Shown in pieces: positions 25,338 to 33,541 of a stretch of 41,291 nt of DNA. The notes below the pieces were generated by a model. The model did not search any database, was not told the DNA's origin, and saw only the letters and a program-made list of their open reading frames with translations. The stretch spans positions 1 through 41,291 of the forward strand of contig JAUXPP010000172.1 in assembly GCA_030683705.1 (NCBI GenBank), given 5' to 3'. Positions within the stretch are counted from its first letter, which is position 1; each line of letters starts with the position of its first letter. The DNA comes from Polaromonas sp. Lineage in GTDB: Bacteria; Pseudomonadota; Gammaproteobacteria; Burkholderiales; Burkholderiaceae_C. The translations under genes were made by a program, and so were the position numbers.

Positions 25338-26531
25338 ATGCAAATGAAATGGACTGCGGTCGCTTTGGCCGCCACGTTGGTGGTTGCCTGCGGCAAAAAA
25401 GAAGAAGCCGCACCTGCTGCCACTGCCCCTGCTGCCCCGGTTGCTGCGGCTCCCGCCCCTGCCGGTGATACGCTCGTTGTCAAGATCGGCCACGTCGGCC
25501 CCGTTTCAGGTGCCCAGGCCCACTATGGCAAGGACAATGAGAATGGCGTGCGCATGGCCATCGAGGACCTGAACAAGCAGGGCGTGATGATTGGTGGCAA
25601 AAAGGCCACGTTCGAAATCGTCGCCGAAGATGACGCCGCTGATCCAAAACAGGGCACCGCCGCTGCACAGAAATTGTGCGACTCCAAGGTTGCCGGCGTC
25701 GTTGGTCACCTCAATTCGGGCACTACCATTCCTGCTTCCAAGGTCTACAACGACTGCGGTATCCCCCACGTGACGGGTGCCGCCACCAACCCTGACCTGA
25801 CCAAGCCTGGCTACAAGACCACCTACCGCATCATTGCCAATGACCTGTCACTGGGCGCTGGCCTGGCCTTCTACGCTGCCGACACGCTGAAGCTGAAGAA
25901 AGTCGCCGTCATCGACGACCGCTCCGCTTACGGCCAGGGCGTTGCCGACATCTTCAAGAAAACCGCCAAGGAAAAAGGCATGACCGTGGTGGACGAACAG
26001 TTCACCACCGACAAGGCCACCGACTTCATGGCCATCCTGACCGCCATCAAGGCCAAGGCCCCGGATGCCGTGTTCTACGGCGGCATGGACCCGCAAGCCG
26101 GCCCGATGCTGCGCCAGATGGAGCAGCTCGGCATGAGCAAGGTCAAGTATTTCGGCGGCGACGGCATCTGCACCTCCGAGATTGCCAAGCTCGCCGGCGG
26201 CGCCAAAACCCTCGACAACGTGATCTGTGCCGAAGGCGGCGCATCGCTGGCCAAGATGCCCGGCGGCACCGAGTGGAAGAAGCGTTACGACGAGAAGTAC
26301 CCGAACCAGTTCCAGGTCTACAGCCCGTACACCTACGACGCGACCTTTGTTCTGGTGGACGCGATGAAACGCGCCAACTCCATCGATCCGGCTGTCTACA
26401 TCCCCGAGCTGATCAAGACCAGCTTCAAGGGTGTAACCACCACGATCGAGTTCCAGCCCAACGGCGAACTGAAGAATCCGGCCATCACCTTGTACAGCTA
26501 CAAGGAAGGCAAGAAGACACCTCTGGAATAA
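25338..26531 (+). CDS. Branched-chain amino acid ABC transporter substrate-binding lipoprotein (LivK-like)
   Basis: This 397-residue periplasmic binding protein belongs to the type I fold (LivJ/LivK, Peripla_BP_6). A lipoprotein signal (MQMKWTAVALAATLVVACG) puts the lipidated cysteine at residue 18, followed by an Ala/Pro-rich linker that tethers the protein to the membrane. The mature part has VVKIGHVGPVSGAQAHYGKD, VGHLNSGTTIPASKVYNDCG, RIIANDLSLGAG and YDATFVLVDAMKRA, all typical. The start is supported by TTGGAG 10 bp upstream. No permease or ATPase genes sit nearby; a strong terminator follows directly, so the gene is monocistronic. Ligand preference within branched-chain or related amino acids is not resolved. 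Confidence 0.9.
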   Translation: MQMKWTAVALAATLVVACGKKEEAAPAATAPAAPVAAAPAPAGDTLVVKIGHVGPVSGAQAHYGKDNENGVRMAIEDLNKQGVMIGGKKATFEIVAEDDAADPKQGTAAAQKLCDSKVAGVVGHLNSGTTIPASKVYNDCGIPHVTGAATNPDLTKPGYKTTYRIIANDLSLGAGLAFYAADTLKLKKVAVIDDRSAYGQGVADIFKKTAKEKGMTVVDEQFTTDKATDFMAILTAIKAKAPDAVFYGGMDPQAGPMLRQMEQLGMSKVKYFGGDGICTSEIAKLAGGAKTLDNVICAEGGASLAKMPGGTEWKKRYDEKYPNQFQVYSPYTYDATFVLVDAMKRANSIDPAVYIPELIKTSFKGVTTTIEFQPNGELKNPAITLYSYKEGKKTPLE

Positions 26532-26547
26532 GTTTCCGGACTCCATG

Positions 26548-26576
26548 AAAAAGCCACCGCGAGGTGGCTTTTTTTT
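26548..26576. terminator. Intrinsic terminator after livK-like gene
   Basis: The stem AAAAAGCCACC / GGTGGCTTTTT has a 4-base loop and a run of eight T. It lies 17 bp after the stop codon. The A run upstream lets it also serve the convergent GAF-domain gene. Confidence 0.94.
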
Positions 26577-26588
26577 GCTGACTCGCTG

Positions 26589-27107
26589 TCAGTTCGGCGC
26601 GTTCGCCGGCCTTGCCTCCGGCGGCAAGCGGCTCTCTAGCATGATCATGACCTGTTGCGCCATGAACTGCAGGGTTTGCAACTGGTTTGCATCGAGCTGT
26701 CTGGGCACGGTGTCAACCACACAGATGGCGCCCATGGAAAACCCGTCGCTGGTCAGGAGCGGCGCGCCTGCATAAAACCGTATATGGGGTGAACCCGTGA
26801 CCAATGGATGCTTTGCAAACCGGTCATCTTTCGCCGTGTCCTCAATCACCATGACTTCCTGGGGTGTTCGTAGCACATGGGAGCAAAAGCTGTTTTCCCG
26901 CGGCAACTCCTGAACCTGCAAGCCGACACGGGATTTGAACCACTGTCGTTCATGGTCACTCAAGGAGATGAGCGCCATCGGAGTACCGCATACGTCGGCA
27001 GCCAGTCGGGTAATGTCGTCGTAGGCCCGCTCTTCCGGGGAGTCCACGACTTGCAGGCGATCAAGCGCGTGCTGCCTTAGCCTCTCGATCTCGTCGCTGT
27101 CAGCCAT
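26589..27107 (-). CDS. GAF-domain protein
   Basis: This is a 172-residue cytoplasmic protein made of a single GAF sensor domain. The N-terminal helix ERLRQHALDRLQVVDSPEER is the usual lead-in, followed by CGTPMALISLSDHERQWFKS, the FCSHVL helix with its cysteine, VIEDTAKDDRFAKHPLV, and YAGAPLLTSDGFSMGAICVVD. This type often stands at the front of histidine kinases or diguanylate cyclases, but no output domain follows here: the protein ends shortly after the GAF fold. It may act as a stand-alone sensor or in trans. No ligand can be assigned. Confidence 0.88.
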   Translation of the reverse strand: MADSDEIERLRQHALDRLQVVDSPEERAYDDITRLAADVCGTPMALISLSDHERQWFKSRVGLQVQELPRENSFCSHVLRTPQEVMVIEDTAKDDRFAKHPLVTGSPHIRFYAGAPLLTSDGFSMGAICVVDTVPRQLDANQLQTLQFMAQQVMIMLESRLPPEARPANAPN

Positions 27108-27206
27108 GGCGCCCCCCTGTTGTAATTACTTCAGTCTACAGCGCTGTAAAAGTGAAACAGCGCCTTCAACGCCCGTCTGTTCGTAAGACACGGTCGATTC
27201 AGAAAC

Positions 27207-27232
27207 AAAAAAGCCCAGACAGGCTGGGCTTT
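27207..27232 (-). terminator. Intrinsic terminator of tRNA-Ser
   Basis: Read on the minus strand, the stem AAAGCCCAG / CTGGGCTTT with a 5-base loop runs into a T tract (CTTTTTTG). It lies about 46 bp past the 3' end of tRNA-Ser and is the natural end of that transcript. Confidence 0.85.
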
Positions 27233-27278
27233 CAGGAGCTTTCGCTACCGTGTGGATACTCACGGCAACTATACTTTT

Positions 27279-27368
27279 TGGCGGAAGAGGCGGGATTCGA
27301 ACCCGCGGTAGGTTTAACCCTACGCACGCTTTCCAGGCGTGTGACTTAAACCACTCATCCACCCTTCC
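27279..27368 (-). tRNA. tRNA-Ser (anticodon GGA)
   Basis: The 90-nt minus-strand sequence folds as a class II tRNA. The acceptor GGAAGGG pairs with CTCTTCC (one G-U). The anticodon stem-loop ACGC-CTGGAAA-GCGT carries anticodon GGA at 27332-27334, reading UCC/UCU. The long variable arm GTAGG...CCTAC is typical of serine tRNAs, the T arm is GCGGG-TTCGAAT-CCCGC, and discriminator G plus an encoded CCA end the molecule. Confidence 0.96.
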
Positions 27369-27415
27369 GCGAAGCCTCATATTGTAGCAGCGAGAAGCAC
27401 TGCCGGCACCGGCTT

Positions 27416-27790
27416 TTAGTGAAGTGCGCTGCGGAAGCGGTGTTTTTCGAGCTGCGCCAGGCTGACGAAGGCCAGCGCCTGCCGGTGGGTGGACTCCAGC
27501 ACGACCGGTGGTGCGCAGCCGGCTTCCAGCGCCTCGCGCCAGCGGTTGGCGCACAGGCACCAGCGATCGCCCGGCTTGAGCCCGGCAAAGCGGTAGCCGG
27601 GGCGGGGCGTGGACAAATCGTTGCCGTGGGCCAGCGAGAAATCCAGGAACTCCCGTGTCACCCGCACGCAGACCAGGTGCGAGCCGAGGTCGGACGCGTC
27701 GGTGTTGCAGCAGCCGTCGCGGAAATACCCCGTCAGCGGGTCATAGGAGCAGGGGACCAGTTCGGTGCCAAGCACGTTGGTGACGCTCAT
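27416..27790 (-). CDS. DUF2237 family protein
   Basis: This 124-residue cytoplasmic protein is rich in Cys and aromatic residues. The opening NVLGTELVPCSYDPLTGYFRDG, the block LGSHLVCVRVTREFLDFSLA, HGNDLSTPRPGYRFAGLKPG and DRWCLCANRWREALEAG match the family I know as DUF2237, common in Proteobacteria and without an established function. The repeated conserved cysteines (CxxC-like pair in WCLCANRW) suggest metal binding, which is inference. It begins 13 bp after the qmcA stop, so it is probably cotranscribed with nfeD and qmcA. Confidence 0.88.
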   Translation of the reverse strand: MSVTNVLGTELVPCSYDPLTGYFRDGCCNTDASDLGSHLVCVRVTREFLDFSLAHGNDLSTPRPGYRFAGLKPGDRWCLCANRWREALEAGCAPPVVLESTHRQALAFVSLAQLEKHRFRSALH

Positions 27791-27803
27791 GTCTGTCTGT
27801 CGG

Positions 27804-28718
27804 TCAGGTTGGTTTTGTCGAATGCACCATGGTCATGGCCGAGGTGATCAGGGCCGACACTTCGGTCATGTTGCTGGGAACGATCAGGGTGGTCTTCGCG
27901 TCGGCGGCCACGCGGGAATAGGCCTCCACGGCTTTTTCGGCCACCTTGAGCTGAACCGCCATCTCGCCGCCGGGCTGGCGGATCGACGCGGCGACGCGTT
28001 CAATCGCCTGGGCCGTCGCATCGGCCACGGCGGTGATGGCCGCCGCCTCGCCCTGGGCGTTGTTGATGGCCGCGAGCTTTTCGCCTTCGGAGCGGGCGAT
28101 AAAGGCCTCGCGCTCGCCGGTGGCGATGTTGATCTGCTCCTGGCGGCGGCCCTCGGAGGCGGCGATCAGCGCCCGCTTTTCGCGCTCGGCCGTGATCTGA
28201 GATTGCATCGCGTGCAGGATTTCCTTCGGTGGCGTCAGGTCCTTGATCTCGTAACGCAGCACCTTCACGCCCCAGTTCAGCGCGGCTTCATCAATCGCAG
28301 CCACCACCTGGGCGTTGATGATGTCGCGTTCCTCGAAGGTTTTGTCGAGTTCGAGCTTGCCGATGACGGAGCGCAGCGAGGTCTGCGCCAGTTGCGTGAC
28401 CGCGACGATGTAGTTGGACGAACCGTAGCTGGCGCGCATCGGGTCGGTCACCTGGAAGTACAGGATGCCGTCCACCTGCAACTGGGTGTTGTCGCGGGTG
28501 ATGCAGACCTGGCTCGGCACGTCCAGCGGGATCTCCTTGAGCGAATGTTTGTAGGCCACCCGGTCAATGAAGGGAATCAGGAAATTCAGGCCCGGTGTCA
28601 GGCTGCTGTGAAACTTGCCCAGGCGCTCGACCACCCAGGCGTTCTGCTGGGGGACGACCTTGATGCTGCGCGCGATAAAAATGACGGCAATCACCAGAAT
28701 GACGAGTGCAATTTCCAT
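27804..28718 (-). CDS. qmcA: SPFH/Band 7 membrane protease modulator QmcA
   Basis: QmcA (304 aa) is a stomatin/prohibitin-type membrane protein; in E. coli it forms complexes linked to the FtsH/HflKC quality-control system. One N-terminal helix (IALVILVIAVIFIARSI) anchors it. The Band 7 domain follows from VVPQQNAWVVERLGKFHSSL through IPLDVPSQVCITRDNTQLQV, and then a long coiled region (AEREKRALIAASEGRRQEQI, ARSEGEKLAAINNAQGEAAA) leads to the C-terminus. Its partner NfeD is encoded 57 bp upstream, the classic SPFH-NfeD pairing. Confidence 0.93.
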   Translation of the reverse strand: MEIALVILVIAVIFIARSIKVVPQQNAWVVERLGKFHSSLTPGLNFLIPFIDRVAYKHSLKEIPLDVPSQVCITRDNTQLQVDGILYFQVTDPMRASYGSSNYIVAVTQLAQTSLRSVIGKLELDKTFEERDIINAQVVAAIDEAALNWGVKVLRYEIKDLTPPKEILHAMQSQITAEREKRALIAASEGRRQEQINIATGEREAFIARSEGEKLAAINNAQGEAAAITAVADATAQAIERVAASIRQPGGEMAVQLKVAEKAVEAYSRVAADAKTTLIVPSNMTEVSALITSAMTMVHSTKPT

Positions 28719-28775
28719 GAGGTTCTCCGTTCAAACAAAAAAAAGGGTCGCAGCCTTCAGGCGCGGGAGGCATTG

Positions 28776-29204
28776 TCAGGCCTTGTCGACCACCAGGCGG
28801 TTGCCGTTCAGCTGCCGGACCCTGAACAGGCCGGGCTGCGGCGCATTCTGGCGGTCTGCGAGTTCCACCGTCCATTGGGCGCCACGGTACTTGACGCTGG
28901 CCGTGGCATCCTCATTCCACTGCTCGACATGCACGGTTTCGCCAATGTCCATCTGGACATCGCGGTTGGCATTGGCCGCTGCGGGTTTCGGGTCCTTGCT
29001 GCGCTTGAAGTGCCAGGCCACCACCGCACCGCCGCCAATCACGGCCGCCACCACGATCTGCACGACCAGCGACGCGCCGAGATGGGCGGCCAGTGCCGCC
29101 GCGATCATGCCGACGGCCAGCATCAGCAGGTAGAAGGTACCGGTGACCAGTTCCAGGGCCACGGCAGCACCGGCCAGCAGCCACCAGATCGTCGATTCGC
29201 TCAT
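28776..29204 (-). CDS. nfeD: NfeD-like membrane protein
   Basis: This is a 142-residue short-form NfeD protein. The start at 29204 is chosen because it has a GGGGGAAC ribosome binding site and gives MSESTIWWLLAGAAVALELV. Three hydrophobic helices occupy residues 5 to about 80. The C-terminal OB-fold domain (IGETVHVEQWNEDATASVKY, RGAQWTVELAD) ends GNRLVVDKA. NfeD proteins work with adjacent SPFH proteins; qmcA follows on the same strand. The promoter lies in the 166 bp shared with the divergent decarboxylase gene. Confidence 0.9.
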   Translation of the reverse strand: MSESTIWWLLAGAAVALELVTGTFYLLMLAVGMIAAALAAHLGASLVVQIVVAAVIGGGAVVAWHFKRSKDPKPAAANANRDVQMDIGETVHVEQWNEDATASVKYRGAQWTVELADRQNAPQPGLFRVRQLNGNRLVVDKA

Positions 29205-29370
29205 GTCCAGTTCCCCCTGCGTTTCGTAAAAGCCACATTTTGGGCCAGAAGCGTGAATTGGCAAGCTTAACCCGGCCCCGTGAAGGCCAAGCGGACTCGG
29301 TCTTCACCAAATATCCTTACACTTCGCCCCTGATTCGACTTTTTTGGCAGTTCCAGGCAAAGGCCTCTTG

Positions 29371-31647
29371 ATGAAATTCCGCTTCCCCATCGTCATCATC
29401 GACGAAGATTTCCGCTCCGAAAACACCTCCGGCCTGGGCATTCGTGCGCTGGCCCAGGCGATTGAAACCGAGGGTTTCGAGGTGCTGGGCGTCACCAGTT
29501 ATGGCGACCTGTCGCAGTTTGCGCAGCAGCAAAGCCGCGCCAGTGCCTTCCTCCTGTCGATCGACGACGAGGAGTTCACGCCCGGCCCGGATCTCGACCC
29601 GGCCGTGCTGAACCTGCGCCACTTCATCGAGGAAGTGCGGCGCAAGAACCTGGACGTGCCGATTTACGTCTACGGCGAGACCAAGACCTCGCGCCACATC
29701 CCGAACGACATCCTGCGTGAACTGCACGGCTTCATCCACATGTTCGAGGACACGCCCGAGTTCGTGGCCCGCCACATCATCCGCGAGGCCAAGAGTTACC
29801 TCGAAGGCGTGCAGCCGCCGTTTTTCAAGGCGCTGCTGGACTACGCCGAGGACGGCTCCTACTCCTGGCACTGCCCGGGTCATTCGGGCGGGGTGGCCTT
29901 CCTGAAAAGCCCGGTCGGGCAGATGTTCCACCAGTTTTTCGGCGAAAACATGTTGCGTGCCGACGTCTGCAATGCCGTCGAGGAACTCGGCCAGCTGCTG
30001 GACCATGACGGCCCGGTGGGTGCGTCGGAGCGCAATGCGGCGCGCATCTTCAACGCCGACCACTGCTTTTTCGTCACCAACGGCACCAGTACCAGCAACA
30101 AGATGGTCTGGCACCACACGGTGGCGCCGGGCGACGTGGTGGTGGTGGACCGCAACTGCCACAAGTCCATCCTGCACGCCATCATCATGACCGGGGCGAT
30201 TCCCGTGTTCCTGAAACCGACGCGCAACCACTTCGGCATCATCGGGCCCATCCCGAAGGAAGAGTTCGAGCAGGCCTCGATCCAGGCCAAGATCAAGGCG
30301 AATCCGTTGCTCAAGGGCGTGGACGCAAAGAAGATCAAGCCGCGTGTGCTGACCCTGACCCAGTCCACTTACGACGGTGTGCTCTACAACACCGAGACCA
30401 TCAAGGGCATGCTCGACGGCTACGTCGAGAACCTGCATTTCGACGAAGCCTGGCTGCCGCACGCCGCCTTCCACCCGTTTTACGGCAGCTACCACGCGAT
30501 GGGCAAGAAGCGCGCGCGGCCCAGGCAGGCCATGGTGTATGCGACGCAGTCCATCCACAAGCTGCTGGCCGGCATCAGCCAGGCCAGCCATGTGCTGGTG
30601 CAGGATTCGCAGACCGTCAAGCTGGACCGGCACCTCTTCAATGAGGCTTACCTGATGCACACCTCGACCTCGCCGCAGTACAGCATCATCGCCAGCTGCG
30701 ACGTGGCTGCCGCGATGATGGAGCCGCCCGGCGGCACCGCGCTGGTGGAGGAAAGCATCCTGGAGGCGCTGGACTTCCGCCGCGCCATGCGCAAGGTCGC
30801 CGAGGAGTACGGCGACGACTGGTGGTTCAAGGTCTGGGGCCCCGACAAGCTGGTCGATGAAGGCATTGGCCGCTCGGAAGACTGGATCATCAAGGGCGAG
30901 TCCAAAAATGCCAAGGCCGGCGTCAACTGGCACGGCTTCGGCAAGATGGCCACCGGCTTCAACATGCTGGACCCGATCAAGTCGACCATCGTCACGCCCG
31001 GCATGGACCTCAATGGCAAGTTCGCCAAGACCGGCATCCCGGCCAGCATCGTGACCAAGTTCCTGGCTGAACACGGCGTGGTGGTGGAGAAAACCGGCCT
31101 GTACAGCTTTTTCATCATGTTCACCATCGGCATCACCAAGGGCCGCTGGAACAGCATGCTGACCGCGCTGCAGCAGTTCAAGGACGACTATGCCAAGAAC
31201 CAGCCGATGTGGCGCATCCTGCCCGAGTTCTGCCAGAAGTTTCCGCGCTACGAGAAGATGGGCCTGGCTGACCTGTGCCACCACATCCACAACCTCTACG
31301 CCAAGTACGACATCGCGCGCCTGACCACCGACATGTACCTGAGCGACCTGACGCCGGCCATGAAACCCAGCGACGCCTACGCCCACATTGCGCTGCACAA
31401 GACCGAACGTGTCGAGATCGACAAGCTCGAGGGCCGCATCACGGTCGGCCTGGTCACGCCGTACCCGCCCGGCATTCCACTGCTGATTCCCGGCGAGGTC
31501 TTCAACAAGAAGATCGTCGACTACCTGAAGTTCTCGCGTGAGTTCAATGCCCAGTGCCCTGGTTTCGAGACCGACATCCACGGCCTGGTCGAGGAGCAGG
31601 ACGCCGAGGGCAAGCGCCATTACTACGCCGACTGCGTGAAGGAATAG
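29371..31647 (+). CDS. Arginine/lysine/ornithine decarboxylase (fold type I, group III)
   Basis: This 758-residue PLP enzyme decarboxylates a basic amino acid to agmatine, cadaverine or putrescine. The start at 29371 gives MKFRFPIVIIDEDFRSENTS and a response-regulator-like wing domain of about 130 residues. The core has SWHCPGHSGG, NGTSTSNKMVWH, HKSIL, NLHFDEAW, and the PLP lysine K397 in YATQSIHKLLAGIS. The C-terminal domain has LVTPYPPGIPLLIPGE. The length and these blocks match the AdiA/LdcA/CadA group, but which basic amino acid is used cannot be settled by eye. No antiporter gene is adjacent, so an acid-resistance operon is not evident. The convincing open frame on the opposite strand is its shadow. 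Confidence 0.9.
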   Translation: MKFRFPIVIIDEDFRSENTSGLGIRALAQAIETEGFEVLGVTSYGDLSQFAQQQSRASAFLLSIDDEEFTPGPDLDPAVLNLRHFIEEVRRKNLDVPIYVYGETKTSRHIPNDILRELHGFIHMFEDTPEFVARHIIREAKSYLEGVQPPFFKALLDYAEDGSYSWHCPGHSGGVAFLKSPVGQMFHQFFGENMLRADVCNAVEELGQLLDHDGPVGASERNAARIFNADHCFFVTNGTSTSNKMVWHHTVAPGDVVVVDRNCHKSILHAIIMTGAIPVFLKPTRNHFGIIGPIPKEEFEQASIQAKIKANPLLKGVDAKKIKPRVLTLTQSTYDGVLYNTETIKGMLDGYVENLHFDEAWLPHAAFHPFYGSYHAMGKKRARPRQAMVYATQSIHKLLAGISQASHVLVQDSQTVKLDRHLFNEAYLMHTSTSPQYSIIASCDVAAAMMEPPGGTALVEESILEALDFRRAMRKVAEEYGDDWWFKVWGPDKLVDEGIGRSEDWIIKGESKNAKAGVNWHGFGKMATGFNMLDPIKSTIVTPGMDLNGKFAKTGIPASIVTKFLAEHGVVVEKTGLYSFFIMFTIGITKGRWNSMLTALQQFKDDYAKNQPMWRILPEFCQKFPRYEKMGLADLCHHIHNLYAKYDIARLTTDMYLSDLTPAMKPSDAYAHIALHKTERVEIDKLEGRITVGLVTPYPPGIPLLIPGEVFNKKIVDYLKFSREFNAQCPGFETDIHGLVEEQDAEGKRHYYADCVKE

Positions 31648-31712
31648 GGCAGGCTGGCCTGCGCTGATCAGGGCGGCAACCGCCTGACACCGGCATGAGA
31701 GGACACACCGGG

Positions 31713-32474
31713 ATGTACCCAGGCAAGGCCCACGGCGTCAGCGACGTGGAGTGTATCGAACGGGCCACCGCTGCCGCCGTGTCGCCGCAGGCCCTCGAGG
31801 ACCTCGATGGCTGGCTGCTGGCCTTTGACGGCGGCGCGGTGAACCGCGCCAAAAGCGCTGTGCCGCTGCAGCACGCGCTGATGCCCGAGCCCGATTCCCT
31901 CATCGCCCGGATCGAGGCGCGTTATGCGGCAAGGGGCTTGCCGGCGCAGTTCCGGCTTGCCACGCCGCCGTGTTTTGACGGTGTGCGTTCGGAGCTGAGG
32001 CGCCGCGGCTACCACGCGGGGCAGCCCACGCTGGTGCAACTTGCGCCGGTGGCTGGCATGCGCGCGGTGTCGGCCGAACTGGCCGAAGTGGATGCGGCGC
32101 CCGACGCAGCCTGGGCCGCCTTGTTCATGGGGGACGGGGTCGATCCGGCCGATGGCGCCAGCCGGGTCGCGGCACTGGCCCGCGCGCCGGGCGCGCTGTT
32201 TGCCAGCGTGCGTGAGGACGGCCAGACCGTGGCCGCGGGTGCTGCGGCGTTTTCCCACGGCTGGGTCAGCGTGCATGGCATGCGCACCGCACCCGCCTGG
32301 CGCGGCCGCGGGATGGCCGGGCGCATCCTCGCCGCACTGGCCGAGGCGGCCCTGGCGCGCGGTCTGCCGCGCTGCTTTCTGCAGGTGGAGGAAGGCAATG
32401 CGGCGGCGCTGGCGCTGTACCGGCGCGCCGGGTTCGCATCGGCGTGGGCGTATGACTACTGGCGCCGCGCCTGA
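31713..32474 (+). CDS. GNAT-family N-acetyltransferase, two-lobed
   Basis: This is a 253-residue protein whose C-terminal half is a GNAT domain: VHGMRTAPAWRGRGMAGRIL is the acetyl-CoA loop with RGRGMAG, and CFLQVEEGNAAALALYRRAGF is the following helix-strand block. The N-terminal half (FDGGAVNRAKSAVPLQ) resembles a degenerate second GNAT lobe, as in several two-domain members. ATG at 31713 is preferred over 31695 because GAGAGGA lies about 9 bp before it. The substrate is unknown. It is convergent with fabI, and a repeat-based hairpin lies between them. Confidence 0.82.
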   Translation: MYPGKAHGVSDVECIERATAAAVSPQALEDLDGWLLAFDGGAVNRAKSAVPLQHALMPEPDSLIARIEARYAARGLPAQFRLATPPCFDGVRSELRRRGYHAGQPTLVQLAPVAGMRAVSAELAEVDAAPDAAWAALFMGDGVDPADGASRVAALARAPGALFASVREDGQTVAAGAAAFSHGWVSVHGMRTAPAWRGRGMAGRILAALAEAALARGLPRCFLQVEEGNAAALALYRRAGFASAWAYDYWRRA

Positions 32475-32498
32475 GCAGCCTGCGGTGGAGGCTGGATT

Positions 32499-32614
32499 GC
32501 TATGATTTCAGGAGCGCCTTACGCTTGTCATCAAAGGGCTGCAGGCCATTTTGATGCCTGACAAAGGCCTGCGGCCCCGGTGCAGCAAGCGGACGCAGCT
32601 ACCGGATTGATCGC
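32499..32614. repeat. Head-to-head pair of 56-bp repeats (copies D and D2)
   Basis: Copy D (32499-32554, minus sense) and copy D2 (32559-32614, plus sense) lie in opposite directions between the convergent GNAT and fabI genes. Their GC blocks pair as GGGCTGCAGGCC (32536-32547) with GGCCTGCGGCCC (32566-32577), a 12-bp stem with one G-U and an 18-base loop. D2 matches copy F at about 36 of 56 positions by hand count. The pair probably also serves as a bidirectional transcription stop, though no long T run follows. Confidence 0.75.
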
Positions 32615-32646
32615 TGCGGCGCGCCGCACGCAGGACCAACCCCTGC

Positions 32647-33447
32647 TCAGCCGGCCTCGGCCGGATCGCCCATGCCGCTGACCACCTGGCTGAAGCCGCC
32701 GTCCACATAGGTGATTTCGGCGCTAACGCCGGCGGCCAGGTCGCTCAGCAAAAAGGCGGCGACATTGCCGACGTCCTCGATGGTGACGTTGCGGCGTATC
32801 GGCGCGGCCGCGGTGGCCTTGAGCATCTTGCTGAAGTCCTTGATGCCGCTGGCCGCCAGCGTCTTGATCGGGCCGGCGCTGATGCCGTTGACCCGCATGC
32901 CGGTGCCCTTGCTGCCCAGCGACTCGGCCAGGTAACGCACGCTGGCTTCCAGCGAGGCCTTGGCCAGGCCCATGGTGTTGTAGTTGGGCAGCACGCGCAG
33001 CGCGCCCAGGTAACTCAGGGTCAGCAAGGCCGATTTCGGGTTGAGCAGGGGCAGGGCGGCCTTGGCCATGGCCGGGAAGCTGTAGGCGCTGATGTCGTGC
33101 GCGATGCGGAAACTCTCGCGGCTCAGGCCCTCGAGGAAGTCGCCGGCAATCGCCTCGCGCGGCGCAAAACCGATGCTGTGCACAAAACCGTCGAAGCTCG
33201 GCCAGGTCTGCGACAGGTCGGCGAACATTTTGGCGATCTGTTCGTCGCTGCCGACGTCGCAATCAAAGATCAGGCTGGAGTTGAAGTCCGCAGCGAACTC
33301 GGTGATGCGGTCCTTGAAGCGCTCACCGACGTAGCTGAAGGCCAGCTCGGCACCCTGCGCGTGGCAGGCCTTGGCAATGCCATAAGCAATCGAGCGGTTG
33401 GACAACACGCCCGTGATCAACAGTTTTTTTCCATCCAGAAAACCCAT
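32647..33447 (-). CDS. fabI: Enoyl-[acyl-carrier-protein] reductase (NADH) FabI
   Basis: FabI (266 aa) performs the last reduction of the fatty acid elongation cycle. The start at 33447 gives [20 protein letters not shown], with an SDR-type NAD-binding segment in the FabI variant form, and has a GGAGCAG ribosome binding site. Catalytic Tyr156 and Lys163 (YNTMGLAK) and Tyr146 in SYLGAL fall at the same numbers as in E. coli FabI. The C-terminus has [11 protein letters not shown]. The longer frame from 33480 is not supported. It is divergent from yejA across about 95 bp. Confidence 0.96.
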   Translation of the reverse strand: MGFLDGKKLLITGVLSNRSIAYGIAKACHAQGAELAFSYVGERFKDRITEFAADFNSSLIFDCDVGSDEQIAKMFADLSQTWPSFDGFVHSIGFAPREAIAGDFLEGLSRESFRIAHDISAYSFPAMAKAALPLLNPKSALLTLSYLGALRVLPNYNTMGLAKASLEASVRYLAESLGSKGTGMRVNGISAGPIKTLAASGIKDFSKMLKATAAAPIRRNVTIEDVGNVAAFLLSDLAAGVSAEITYVDGGFSQVVSGMGDPAEAG

Positions 33448-33541
33448 CTTCTGCTCCAGTCTGTGCGGGTGAACCGGCAAACCCCGCGATGTCCCCGGGG
33501 GAAACGCGTGATCACCGGCTTAAGTAGTGCAGAATTGTCGC

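Noticed and set aside
29317..31620. Minus-strand open frame of 767 codons opposite the decarboxylase
   Set aside because: It is the mirror of the decarboxylase gene, has no family motif and is His/Val/Asp-biased in the way shadow frames are. The plus strand has the PLP lysine and all blocks.
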